A stretch of 64,000 nt of DNA from Chloroflexota bacterium (GTDB lineage Bacteria; Chloroflexota; UBA11872), in assembly GCA_022821645.1 (NCBI GenBank), contig JAJEDE010000011.1:124001-188000 (forward strand), written 5' to 3'. How positions within the stretch are numbered: the first letter of the stretch is position 1; each line of letters opens with the position of its first letter. Below, piece by piece: positions 7,616 to 16,019 of the stretch. The translations under genes were made by a program, and so were the position numbers. The notes under the pieces are model-generated. The model had not been told where the DNA came from and ran no database searches. It was given only the letters and a program-made list of their open reading frames with translations.

Positions 7616-9730
7616 ATGGCTGAAGAGAGCAACGGGCGGATGCTCCCACCAATGAACGTCATGGTGCGCGGCGGTCTGGCGGGGCTCTTGTCCGGGCTGC
7701 TGGCCATCGGCGTGAGTGAGCTCTACGCGGGGATCTTTGGCGGTTTGCCGTCGCTGCTCGTTTCGATGAGCGGCCGGATCGTGGACCTGAGTCCGCGGGC
7801 CATGGAAGAGTTCGCGATCAGCGTTTTCGGCACCAGCGACAAGCTGGCGCTGGTCATCTTCCTTGTCGTGCTGAGCGCAATCCTTGGCACCATGTTCGGG
7901 GTCGTGGCCCTACGGTCTCGACCGGCGGCGGTGGCGGGCTTTGCGGCCTTTGGCGTCCTGGCAGGTCTGGCGAACGGATTTGACGCCCAATCAACGCCAG
8001 TCCATGCGGTGGCCGCGGCAACAGTCTCGGTTGGTGCGGCGCTGGCGACGCTCTTGTGGCTCATTCGCCTGATCGGCGAGCCGGCGGCTGCACCTGAGCC
8101 GGCGTCGGCCATGCAGGTGCAGAGGCAGCGACGCTTCTTTCTAGGAACAGCCACGCTGGTGGCGGCGACTTCAGTCGCTACCGGCATCGTGGGACGCAAC
8201 CTGATCGAACGGGCCAAGGTGTCCGTGGCCAAGCGCGAGGATGTGGTGCTGCCAGCCGTGCAAGACAGCGCGGCGGTGACACCCCCAACCCCAGCGGCCA
8301 GCGCGGCCGAGTCGGTCGCTCCGCCGGTACCCCAGGCACTCACGCCGCCGGCACGGCCCACAGTCGAGGCGATTCCGACGCCCCGCGCGGTGGCACCTCC
8401 CACGCCCGCACCGACGCCGACGCCGACGGCGACGGCCGAACCCACGCCAGCGACCGTGGTGCGAGCCGAGGAGACGGTGGCACCCACGGAAGCCCCGACG
8501 GTTGCGGCGACCCCGTCGCCGACGCCCGTGACCGTAGCCAGCGCTGCAGAGACGGCGCCGACGGCCACGCCCGAGCCCATACCCGAGGCGACACCTGAGG
8601 CCACCGCCGAACCGACGGTCGAGGCCACGCCCGAACCGACACCCGAACCGACACCCGAACCGACGCCCGAGCCGACACCGGAACCGACACCCGAGCCCAC
8701 TCCGGAACCGACGCCCGAGCCCACGCCCGAACCGACGCCCGAGCCCACTCCGGAACCGACACCGGAACCTACGCCCGAGCCGACACCGGAGCCGACGCCG
8801 GAGCCAGTCCAACCGCTGACGACGACGGTGGTGGGTGTGGATGGGGTTTCGCCGCTGGTCACGCCCAACAACGAGTTCTACCGAATTGACACGGCGTTCT
8901 CGGTTCCGCGGGTCGACGTCAACGACTGGCGGCTCAACATCACGGGCCTGGTGGAGCGCCCGTACAGCATTTCCTTCCCGGAACTCCTGGGGCTCTCGGT
9001 CTTCGAGGAGTTCATCACGCTGTGCTGCGTCTCCAACGAAGTAGGCGGTGAACTGATCGGCAATGCCACGTGGCAGGGCGTGCCGATCTGGCACCTGGTG
9101 AATCACGCAGGGGTGAAGCCTGAAGGCACCCAGATCGTGGGCCGGTCGGTCGACGGGTTTACGGTCGGATTCCCGACCGCCGTGGCATTTGATGGACGTC
9201 CAGCGCTGGTGGCGGTGGGCATGAATGGCGAGCCGCTGCCGTTCGAGCACGGCTTTCCGGCACGCCTGATCGTGTCAGGTCTCTATGGATACGTATCCGC
9301 CACCAAGTGGCTGCAGGAGATTGAAGTCACCACGTGGGACGGCTTCAACGGCTACTGGATTCCGCGGGGATGGTCGAAAGAGGGTCCGGTGAAGACGCAA
9401 TCGCGGATCGACGTTCCGAGGCCCTCCTCGACGATCAATCCCGGGCTGCAGGCGATTGCCGGCGTGGCGTGGGCGCAGAACCGAGGCATCAGCAAGGTGG
9501 AGGTGCAGATCGACAACGGCGACTGGCAGGAAGCGAGGCTGGCCTTGCCGATCAGCAAGCACACCTGGGTGCAGTGGGTGCACCAGTGGGAAGCGACACC
9601 GGGCCGGCACTTCGCCAGGGTGCGCGCGACCGACGCCAGCGGCACGACACAACCGGTGGGTCCCAGGCCACCAGCGCCGAACGGCGCGGAGGGCTGGCAT
9701 CAGATCAGCTTTGAAGTGGCTGGTGGATGA
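7616..9730 (+). CDS. Membrane-anchored molybdopterin (sulfite-oxidase-type) oxidoreductase
   Basis: 704 codons. I chose ATG 7616 because AGGAGG lies 6 nt upstream; the frame opens earlier, at 7586. Order: about four hydrophobic helices (roughly residues 18-38, 73-97, 103-121, 128-148); a twin-arginine motif QRRFFLG at 171-177 leading into a fifth hydrophobic stretch; a long Pro/Thr/Glu linker (about 230-400) ending in many TPEP repeats; then a sulfite-oxidase-type Moco domain. That domain begins at VTPNNEFYRI, with the likely molybdenum-ligand cysteine in ITLCCVSNE (470/471), and ends in a dimerisation-type domain. Substrate unknown; nitrate, sulfite or methionine-sulfoxide relatives are all possible. 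Catalysis is expected outside the membrane. Confidence 0.85.
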   Translation: MAEESNGRMLPPMNVMVRGGLAGLLSGLLAIGVSELYAGIFGGLPSLLVSMSGRIVDLSPRAMEEFAISVFGTSDKLALVIFLVVLSAILGTMFGVVALRSRPAAVAGFAAFGVLAGLANGFDAQSTPVHAVAAATVSVGAALATLLWLIRLIGEPAAAPEPASAMQVQRQRRFFLGTATLVAATSVATGIVGRNLIERAKVSVAKREDVVLPAVQDSAAVTPPTPAASAAESVAPPVPQALTPPARPTVEAIPTPRAVAPPTPAPTPTPTATAEPTPATVVRAEETVAPTEAPTVAATPSPTPVTVASAAETAPTATPEPIPEATPEATAEPTVEATPEPTPEPTPEPTPEPTPEPTPEPTPEPTPEPTPEPTPEPTPEPTPEPTPEPTPEPTPEPVQPLTTTVVGVDGVSPLVTPNNEFYRIDTAFSVPRVDVNDWRLNITGLVERPYSISFPELLGLSVFEEFITLCCVSNEVGGELIGNATWQGVPIWHLVNHAGVKPEGTQIVGRSVDGFTVGFPTAVAFDGRPALVAVGMNGEPLPFEHGFPARLIVSGLYGYVSATKWLQEIEVTTWDGFNGYWIPRGWSKEGPVKTQSRIDVPRPSSTINPGLQAIAGVAWAQNRGISKVEVQIDNGDWQEARLALPISKHTWVQWVHQWEATPGRHFARVRATDASGTTQPVGPRPPAPNGAEGWHQISFEVAGG
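8617..8805 (+). repeat. TPEP/EPTPEP coding repeat
   Basis: A low-complexity tandem array of 12-bp-based units (ACGCCCGAGCCG and variants) encoding Thr-Pro-Glu-Pro repeats, the extended linker between membrane anchor and Moco domain. On the minus strand it yields a spurious Gly/Ser/Val repeat frame. Confidence 0.9.
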
Positions 9731-9872
9731 GCCTCGTGGCACCGCCGCTTGCGGTCCTGAGATGAACGCCAGCGGCTTGCTCCGCGTGTAGGGACAGGAC
9801 CGGCGCCCTCGATCCCGAGGGTGTTCCCTGCCCAAGGCGGCCTACGCGTCGAAACGTCGCGAGGGGTTGGCG

Positions 9873-10034
9873 CTAGTCCTGATGGCGGCTTCGGCGCCAG
9901 GCGGCGCCGAGCGCTACACCCACAGCAACTCCAATTGCCACGCCGACGCCGACGTTGCCGAATAGCGCGCCCAGTCCGGCACCTACGCCAGCTCCGAGGG
10001 CGATGCCCAGACCAATCCGCTTATCCGCGTCCAT
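9873..10034 (-). CDS. Small glycine-zipper membrane protein
   Basis: 53 codons, ATG at 10034, TAG at 9873. The peptide starts MDADKRIGLG, continues as a Gly/Ala/Val helix with GxxxG-like spacing (ALGAGVGAGLGALFG, then VGVAIGVAVGVALGA) and ends in a basic tail AAWRRSRHQD. That is the layout of a small inner-membrane protein with two short hydrophobic segments and a positive-inside end. It lies 54 nt downstream of rseP's neighbourhood start side and may follow the rseP operon. Function unknown. Confidence 0.55.
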   Translation of the reverse strand: MDADKRIGLGIALGAGVGAGLGALFGNVGVGVAIGVAVGVALGAAWRRSRHQD

Positions 10035-10088
10035 GCCGTGCTGCCCGCGTCCTCAACGGTAGAGCCACGCGCCTTCCACGATAGGCGC

Positions 10089-11507
10089 TCAGGCCCCGGC
10101 AATGCGTTGCACGTCGCCCACAGTGATGAAGAGCACCAGCGTGAGGAGCACCATGATGCCAACGAAGTGGAAGGCGGCTTCGCGGCGGGGTGGGACCCGG
10201 CGGCCGGTGAGAAGCTCGACGATGACGAAGATCAGGCGGCCACCGTCCAGCCCGGGCCAGGGCACCAGGTTCAGCAGACCGATCTGCGCGCTAAGGAAGG
10301 CGGCGAGGATGAAGACAATTTCCAGACCCTGACGTGCGGCGACGCCGACGGTCTGGACGATGCCGACCGGACCGGCCAGCTCCAGCGGTTGTGTGCCCGC
10401 TATGGCCTCGCCGATCACCCTGGGGAGAAGGAGCAGGGCGTCCCAGGTGCGCTGAAAGGCGCGAGGAATGGCCACGTGAATTGGAGCGGGACCGACTGTC
10501 GCTCGCATGCGGATGCCCAGGGCACCTTGTCCGGTCGGCGGATTGAGGCGGGGGGTCGCGACGAGCGCGAGCTCGGTCTCCTGTCGTTTGACGACTATGG
10601 TCACTTCCCGGCCGGCGGCAGCGCTTACGGCGTCTCGAACGTCGGTGAGGGAGACGATGTCGCGCTCGCCGATGCGAATCAGCTGATCGCCTCCCCGGAG
10701 ACCAGCCTGAGCCGCGGGGGAATCCGGGACGACTTCGGCGACGACGCTGCCGGTCACGTCCGCGATCATGGCCGCGACAAAGAAAAACAGAGGCGTGAGC
10801 AGCACGTTCATCAGCGGTCCGGCCAAAAGAATGAGGCCGCGTTGCCAGGCTGGACGTGTCATGAAGCTGCCCGGCGCGTCAAATTCGTCGTTTTCGCCGG
10901 TCATGCGCACGTAGCCGCCCAGCGGCAGGAGGTTGAGCGCAAAGCGCGTGGCGCCGATATGCACACGCGTCTCGTCCTCGCCGGCCTTGCTTCGGCTGGT
11001 CTCGATGACGGTCTCGCGACCCGCCGCATCGGCCAGCATGGCCGCTGCGGCTTCGCGGGTGACGGCGATCACCGGGATCGACATTTCCGCAAGGTCGATC
11101 GCGTCCTGGACGGACTGGAGTCCTGCCACCACGAGGCCGGCCGCCGAACTAGCGGCCGCGTGCGCGGCGTCGGCCCGCAGGTAGGGGGACGATCCATCAA
11201 GGACGACGACGGCTCTGGCGAGGTTGGACGCCGGATCGCCGCTCCACAGGCGAACCAAGCGCCCGCTCACGTCGATGGGGTCCGGCGTTATCGGAGCCAC
11301 GGGATAGGTGTTGCCGCCTCGCACCACCGACTTGACGCGGGGCGGGAATCCAATTGCGAACTCCTTGACATGGACGCCGAATCTGCGAGCGGCGACGAAG
11401 TGCCCGAGTTCATGCACAAAGACGATGACGCTGAGGACGAGCAGGGCCAACGGCAGCGTGACCAGCAGGCCCGCCTCGCTGTTGAGGAGGGCCTCAAGGG
11501 GGCTCAC
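10089..11507 (-). CDS. rseP: RIP metalloprotease RseP with inserted PA-like domain
   Basis: 472 codons from a GTG that overlaps the dxr stop by 4 nt (GTGA). Site-2 intramembrane protease: zinc motif HELGH at residues 32-36 in the first helix, GGYVRMTGE at about 198, a PDZ domain (VVPDSPAAQAGLRGGDQLIRIG), and the second active-site motif NLVPWPGLDGGRL near the C-terminus. Between the first helix and GGYVRM lies an extra block, about residues 95-165 (ARAVVVLDG, SSAAGLVVAG, SIPVIAVTREAAAAML), that reads like a protease-associated domain. It cleaves membrane-bound regulators such as anti-sigma factors. Last gene of the operon. Confidence 0.93.
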   Translation of the reverse strand: MSPLEALLNSEAGLLVTLPLALLVLSVIVFVHELGHFVAARRFGVHVKEFAIGFPPRVKSVVRGGNTYPVAPITPDPIDVSGRLVRLWSGDPASNLARAVVVLDGSSPYLRADAAHAAASSAAGLVVAGLQSVQDAIDLAEMSIPVIAVTREAAAAMLADAAGRETVIETSRSKAGEDETRVHIGATRFALNLLPLGGYVRMTGENDEFDAPGSFMTRPAWQRGLILLAGPLMNVLLTPLFFFVAAMIADVTGSVVAEVVPDSPAAQAGLRGGDQLIRIGERDIVSLTDVRDAVSAAAGREVTIVVKRQETELALVATPRLNPPTGQGALGIRMRATVGPAPIHVAIPRAFQRTWDALLLLPRVIGEAIAGTQPLELAGPVGIVQTVGVAARQGLEIVFILAAFLSAQIGLLNLVPWPGLDGGRLIFVIVELLTGRRVPPRREAAFHFVGIMVLLTLVLFITVGDVQRIAGA

Positions 11508-12682
11508 GCGTCAGCCAGTCGCGCCCGTACGAAGTCGAAGCCGCGTCGATGTGCGGCGAGCGCCGCGCCCAGATCGTCGAGCGGCGCCGGGGGAATGGCA
11601 TCCATGGCGGCCTGGACGGCGTCGGTCATGGCGCCGAACCGGCCATCGCCCTCGATGAACCAGGCTGTCGCCGCGTCGTCCGCACCGCAGAGCGTGGCGG
11701 GAGCGGTTCCACCGGTCTGGCCGGCCGCGCGCGCCAGCGCCAGGAGGGGGAAGCGGCGCTCGTCGGGCTGTTCGAAGGTCAAGTTCGACAGGGTGCGCAG
11801 GTCAAGGGGCGCGTGGGCCTGAGGCAAGCGATGGGGAAAGCCGATGGCGTATTGAATGGGCAATCGCATGTCGGGCACGCCGAGTTGGGCCTTGATCGAT
11901 CCGTCATGGAATTCAACCATGGAGTGCACGATGGATTCGGGATGAACGATTACGTTAATCGCGGAATACGGGATTTGAAATAGCCAGTGGGCCTCAATGA
12001 TTTCGAGGCCCTTGTTCATCAGGCTGGCCGAGTCGACGGTGATTTTGGCGCCCATGTCCCAATTGGGGTGTTCCAGCGCTTCTTCGGCGGTGGCCGTACG
12101 GATTTCAGGCATGGTCCAGGTGCGAAAGGGGCCACCCGATGCCGTCAGAATGAGCCGGCGGATGCTCGCGGGCGCTTCGCCGGCGAGACACTGCCAGATG
12201 GCACTGTGTTCGCTGTCGATCGGCAGAATCTCGGCACCGGTCGTGTCGGCCAGCTTGCGGAACAGGCCACCGCCCATGACGAGCATTTCCTTGCTGGCCA
12301 GGGCGACGTTGTTGCCGGCGCGGAGCGCGCTTTCCGTGGGGCGGAATCCGGCGTCGCCGACGGTGGCCACGACGACGATGTCGGCCTCGGGCAGGCCGGC
12401 CATGTCGGCCATGCCGTCGGGATAGGGAAGTCGCTCGGCCCCGGCAGGCCAGGCGCCGGCGGCCGGGTCGATATCGCGGACGCAGGCGAGCGGCGCGCCG
12501 AATTCACGCATTTGCCGGTACAGGAGGTCGCAGTTCGAGCCACAGGCCAGGCCCAGCACTTGGAAACGGTCCGGATGGGCCCGTATGACCTCGAGCGTCT
12601 GGACGCCGATGGATCCGGTGCACCCCAGGATGACCACGCGCCTGGGTCGGGTCGGCCAGTCGGTGGCGGATGCCGACATCAC
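11504..12682 (-). CDS. dxr: 1-deoxy-D-xylulose 5-phosphate reductoisomerase
   Basis: 392 codons. Makes MEP from DXP with NADPH. The NADPH-binding motif LGCTGSIGVQTLEVI is at the N-terminus. The metal/substrate region has ILPIDSEHSAIWQCL and LTASGGPFRTW, then HPNWDMGAKITVDSASLMNKGLE, typical of the family. Start ATG overlaps the cdsA stop by 4 nt and the end overlaps the rseP start, so translation is coupled along cdsA-dxr-rseP. With ispG in the same window this supports a MEP pathway in the host. Confidence 0.97.
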   Translation of the reverse strand: MMSASATDWPTRPRRVVILGCTGSIGVQTLEVIRAHPDRFQVLGLACGSNCDLLYRQMREFGAPLACVRDIDPAAGAWPAGAERLPYPDGMADMAGLPEADIVVVATVGDAGFRPTESALRAGNNVALASKEMLVMGGGLFRKLADTTGAEILPIDSEHSAIWQCLAGEAPASIRRLILTASGGPFRTWTMPEIRTATAEEALEHPNWDMGAKITVDSASLMNKGLEIIEAHWLFQIPYSAINVIVHPESIVHSMVEFHDGSIKAQLGVPDMRLPIQYAIGFPHRLPQAHAPLDLRTLSNLTFEQPDERRFPLLALARAAGQTGGTAPATLCGADDAATAWFIEGDGRFGAMTDAVQAAMDAIPPAPLDDLGAALAAHRRGFDFVRARLADA

Positions 12683-13476
12683 GCGGCGATTCTGGCGAAG
12701 GCAAACACGACGGGCGCAACGAAGAGCAGGGCGTCGAGCCGGTCCAGCATGCCGCCATGCCCCGGGATCACGCGGCCGGAGTCCTTTTGCCCGGTGTCAC
12801 GTTTAAGCATCGACGCCACCAAGTCGCCTGCTTGCGCAGCGAGCCCCCAGAGGAGTCCCAATGGAATCGCCAGCCACCAGGCGTACCCGAGAACGGGGGC
12901 GAACGCAGCAACGACGACGATTGCCGCCAGCATGCCGCCGGTCACGCCCTCCCAGGTTTTGCGAGGCGAGATATGGGTCATGAATCCGCGGCGGCCGACG
13001 CCGCGTCCGACCAGATAGCCGAACGTGTCGTAGGCCCAGGTCACGGCAAAGGCCAGGGCCACCCACCAGAATCCGTTGGGCAACGCGCGAAGCAGGACAA
13101 GGAAACCCAGCAGGCCGCCGGCGTAGACCGCCGACGCAACGGCAAGACCCCAACTGGTGAAGCGTCCATACATGCGCGGATGCCAGAGCTGGCGCAGCAA
13201 CGCGTAGACGGCCACGAGACCGATGGCCAGGTCAACCCAGAGTCGATGCTCGGGGGCGACAGCCCAGCGGGCCACCAGCCCGGCGGCAAGTAGCGCTCCG
13301 GCCCCGCGGGACACCCGCAGCCCGCTAGTGGCATACATGGTGCCCATTTCGAAGGCGATCACGGCCGCCGCAAGAGCCATCGGGACTGCCAATGCCACCG
13401 GGTGCCACCAAGCCAGCGCCAGGATGGCTGGCGCCAGGACCAGGGCCGTCGTGACTCGAACGGCCAGCGGTGTCAG
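12679..13476 (-). CDS. cdsA: Phosphatidate cytidylyltransferase
   Basis: About 265 codons if translation starts at CTG 13476, which overlaps the uppS stop as CTGA. The first ATG/GTG/TTG in frame is GTG 13398, but the sequence before it reads as a normal CdsA N-terminus (LTPLAVRVTTALVLAPAIL), so a later start would remove the first helix. Polytopic membrane enzyme making CDP-diacylglycerol from phosphatidate and CTP. The C-terminal signature is present: SPRKTWEGVTGG, GDLVASMLKRDTGQKDSG and PGHGGMLDRLDALLF. Lies between uppS and dxr in the classic order. Confidence 0.93.
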   Translation of the reverse strand: MTPLAVRVTTALVLAPAILALAWWHPVALAVPMALAAAVIAFEMGTMYATSGLRVSRGAGALLAAGLVARWAVAPEHRLWVDLAIGLVAVYALLRQLWHPRMYGRFTSWGLAVASAVYAGGLLGFLVLLRALPNGFWWVALAFAVTWAYDTFGYLVGRGVGRRGFMTHISPRKTWEGVTGGMLAAIVVVAAFAPVLGYAWWLAIPLGLLWGLAAQAGDLVASMLKRDTGQKDSGRVIPGHGGMLDRLDALLFVAPVVFAFARIAA

Positions 13477-14186
13477 GCGTCGCTCGCCGCGCCAGGCGCG
13501 GTGACGGGAACGCGGCCGAAACGGCGCTGCCGCGAACCGAAGTCGGCCAGCGCCGCTTCGAACGCTTCCTTCGTGAAGTCAGGCCACAGGATGGACGAGA
13601 AGTAGAACTCGGTATAGGTGGATTGCCAGACCAGGAAGTTGCTGGAGCGCTGGTCGCCGCCGGTGCGAATGAGCAGATCCGGGTCCGGCTGGCCGGCCGT
13701 ATACATGGCGCCGCTCACGATGTCTTCGGTCACATCCTCCGCGCGGACACCCTCGCGAATGAGGTTTCGAACGGCCCGAACGATTTCGGCGCGTCCGCCG
13801 TAGTTGAAGGCTATGTTGAGATCCAAAGCAGCGTGGCGGTCGGTCTGGCGCACGATGTCTTGCACCGCCACGCGATCGAGGAGGGGAAGCGTCTCGATCT
13901 CGCCGAGCACGCGAATCCGCACCTGCTGTTCAAAAATCATGGATCGTTCGGCTTCGAGACGTTCGGGAATGAGATCCATGAGAAAGCTGACCTCGTCGGC
14001 CGGGCGGTCCCAGTTTTCGGTTGAGAAGGCGTAGATGGTCAGGACGCGGACGCCGTAGTCGATACAGGCGGAGGCGATGTCCCGAACGCGTCGGGCGCCT
14101 TCACGGTGACCGGCCTGGCGTTCGAGTCCGCGGCGCTGGGCCCAGCGGCCGTTGCCGTCCATGATGATGGCGACGTGGGCCGGCAC
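13473..14186 (-). CDS. uppS: Isoprenyl (undecaprenyl) diphosphate synthase
   Basis: 237 codons from GTG 14186. Cytoplasmic cis-prenyltransferase that condenses isopentenyl diphosphate onto farnesyl diphosphate to make the cell-wall lipid carrier. The N-terminal motif HVAIIMDGNGRWAQRRGL holds the catalytic Asp. YAFSTENWDRP, FNYGGRAEI and the C-terminal PDLLIRTGGDQRSSNFLVWQ are all family signatures. Starts 17 nt after the frr stop with no strong ribosome site; no ATG is available in frame before the motif. Confidence 0.96.
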   Translation of the reverse strand: MPAHVAIIMDGNGRWAQRRGLERQAGHREGARRVRDIASACIDYGVRVLTIYAFSTENWDRPADEVSFLMDLIPERLEAERSMIFEQQVRIRVLGEIETLPLLDRVAVQDIVRQTDRHAALDLNIAFNYGGRAEIVRAVRNLIREGVRAEDVTEDIVSGAMYTAGQPDPDLLIRTGGDQRSSNFLVWQSTYTEFYFSSILWPDFTKEAFEAALADFGSRQRRFGRVPVTAPGAASDA

Positions 14187-14203
14187 CCGTGCGGGTTGAC
14201 CGC

Positions 14204-14761
14204 TCAGACCTGCATCACCTCGGCTTCCTTTTGCCGACTCAGTTCATCAATCGCGGCGACGTGCTTATCCGTTACGTCCTGGAGGCGCGATTCAGCGCGG
14301 TGGAGGTCGTCCTGGGAAGCTTCCTTCTCGCGGACAAGCTCGCGCAGATCGTCGTGCACGTCGCGCCGAACGTTGCGAACGGCCACCTTGGAGTCTTCGG
14401 CGCGCTGGCGGACGATTCGCACAAGGTCACGGCGGCGGTCCTCGCTCAGTTGCGGGATGGGCAGGTGGATCACGTTGCCGTCATTCGACGGGGTGATGCC
14501 CAGGTCCGATGAGATCAGGGCCCGCTCGATGTCCGGCAGCGCGGCTTTGTCCCAGGGCTGCACGACGAGGAGACGAGCCTCAGGTGCAGAAATCCCGGCG
14601 ATTTGCTTGAGCGGGGTGGGCTGGCCGTAGTAGGGCACGCTGAGGTCCTCAATCAGGGCTGGCGAGGCACGGCCGGTGCGGATACCGGCAAGTTCGTGGC
14701 GGAGATGCACCACGGCCTGGCCCATACGACGTTCACCGTCCAGCATGAACTCGTCGATCAT
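14204..14761 (-). CDS. frr: Ribosome recycling factor
   Basis: 185 codons, the standard length. Splits post-termination ribosomes together with EF-G. Signatures: an N-terminal helix with LRHELAGIRTGRASPALIE, then VPYYGQPTPLKQIAGIS, then LVVQPWDK and SDLGITPSNDGNVIHLPIPQL, and the long charged C-terminal helices. Follows pyrH at 7 nt, the conserved bacterial order pyrH-frr-uppS. Confidence 0.97.
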   Translation of the reverse strand: MIDEFMLDGERRMGQAVVHLRHELAGIRTGRASPALIEDLSVPYYGQPTPLKQIAGISAPEARLLVVQPWDKAALPDIERALISSDLGITPSNDGNVIHLPIPQLSEDRRRDLVRIVRQRAEDSKVAVRNVRRDVHDDLRELVREKEASQDDLHRAESRLQDVTDKHVAAIDELSRQKEAEVMQV

Positions 14762-14768
14762 GGCCCGC

Positions 14769-15485
14769 TCAGGCCGCTACCAGCGTGCCGACCTGGTGGC
14801 CGGCGAGAACTCGCACGAGGCTGCCCTCGTCCTCCAGCCGGAAGACAATGATGGGCAGATTGTTGTCCATGCAGAGGCTGAAGGCGGTGGCGTCCAGAAT
14901 CTTCAGGCCGTTGTTGAGGGCCTCAAGGTACGTGGTGCGTTCGATGCGGGTGGCGTCTGGATTCGTCATTGGATCGTCAGTGTACGCGCCGTCGACCTTG
15001 GTGGCCTTCAGGAGAGCTTCGGCGCCTATTTCCATGGCGCGCAAGGCGCCGGCCGTGTCGGTGGTGAAGTAGGGATTGCCGCTGCCCGCGGCGAAGATCA
15101 CGAGCCGACCGGATTCCAGGTGAGCCACGGCCTTGCGGCGGATATAAGGTTCGGCGACTTCGCGCATTTCGATGGCGGTCTGCACGCGGGTGGGAACGTC
15201 GAGGCGTTCGACCGCCTCCTGCAGCGCCAACGCGTTCATAACGGTGCCAAGCATGCCGATGTAGTCGGCGGTGGCTCGGTTGATGTTGCGGTGCTCGCCG
15301 CCTCGCCAGAAGTTGCCGCCGCCGACGACCACGGCGAGTTCGACGCCCAACTCAAGCGCCTCGACGATCCGCGCGGCCAGCGCCTGCGCAGCAAGCGGGG
15401 CAATGCCAAAGCCTCGTTCGCCCGCCAGCGATTCCCCGCCAATCTTCAAGAGGACGCGGCGGTACTTCAGGGCAGGTCTTGCCAT
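14769..15485 (-). CDS. pyrH: UMP kinase
   Basis: 238 codons. Phosphorylates UMP to UDP; the hexameric bacterial enzyme of the amino-acid-kinase fold. Visible signatures: [20 protein letters not shown] (usually KLSGE; here KIGGE), [31 protein letters not shown], and [20 protein letters not shown], with the C-terminal [18 protein letters not shown]. Lies 34 nt after tsf and 7 nt before frr. Confidence 0.97.
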   Translation of the reverse strand: MARPALKYRRVLLKIGGESLAGERGFGIAPLAAQALAARIVEALELGVELAVVVGGGNFWRGGEHRNINRATADYIGMLGTVMNALALQEAVERLDVPTRVQTAIEMREVAEPYIRRKAVAHLESGRLVIFAAGSGNPYFTTDTAGALRAMEIGAEALLKATKVDGAYTDDPMTNPDATRIERTTYLEALNNGLKILDATAFSLCMDNNLPIIVFRLEDEGSLVRVLAGHQVGTLVAA

Positions 15486-15519
15486 CGGCCCTCCAGTGCC
15501 CGTCGGCGTGCGGCTGTGG

Positions 15520-16014
15520 TCAGATTTCGAAGCGGCTGAAGCGTCCGACCTGAATGTTCTCGCCCAGCTTGGCGACGGCGGCCTGAATAACCTGCTCCAC
15601 CGTCTGCGACCCGTCGCGGAACCACGGCTGGGTCAACAGCGCCGGACCGTCGTCATCCGAGTTCTCGTCCTCGTCATCGCTGATTCGCGTCGGCCCCATA
15701 GCGGCAATGTGCATGGCGATGTCGCGAGCGAGCGTGGTGAAGTCGTCAGTCCGCGCCACGAAGTCGGTTTCGCAGTTGAGTTCGAGCAAGGCGCCCAAGG
15801 GACGGCCGGGATGTACGTAGGCGGAAACCAAGCCTTCCCTGGTCTCGCGTTCGGCTCGTTTGGCCGAGAACTGGGAACCACGCTGCCCCAGCAGTTCGCG
15901 AGCCTTGTCAAGATCGCCTTCGGCGTCCTCAATGGCGCGCTTGATGTCCATTACGCCCGCGCCAGTTTCGGACCGAATCGCGCGAATGTCAGCCACCGAT
16001 GCCTTGTTCGTCAT
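15520..16014 (-). CDS. tsf: Elongation factor Ts, short form
   Basis: 164 codons, shorter than the common 280-300 residue form and slightly shorter than the roughly 200-residue short type. Recycles EF-Tu by GDP release. The N-terminal UBA-like domain ([22 protein letters not shown], then DLDKARELL) is complete; the core has [24 protein letters not shown] and [11 protein letters not shown]. An acidic insert ([11 protein letters not shown]) precedes the C-terminal part, which ends at [20 protein letters not shown]. It starts 5 nt after rpsB. Confidence 0.94.
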   Translation of the reverse strand: MTNKASVADIRAIRSETGAGVMDIKRAIEDAEGDLDKARELLGQRGSQFSAKRAERETREGLVSAYVHPGRPLGALLELNCETDFVARTDDFTTLARDIAMHIAAMGPTRISDDEDENSDDDGPALLTQPWFRDGSQTVEQVIQAAVAKLGENIQVGRFSRFEI

Positions 16015-16019
16015 TGCGG

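Noticed and set aside
7723..8871. Long Gly/Ser/Val repeat frame on the minus strand
   Set aside because: It is the complement of the TPEP linker of the molybdoenzyme and has no independent start signals.
10038..11822. 594-codon plus-strand frame
   Set aside because: Antisense to rseP and dxr, with shadow composition (Gly/Asp/Arg/His rich).
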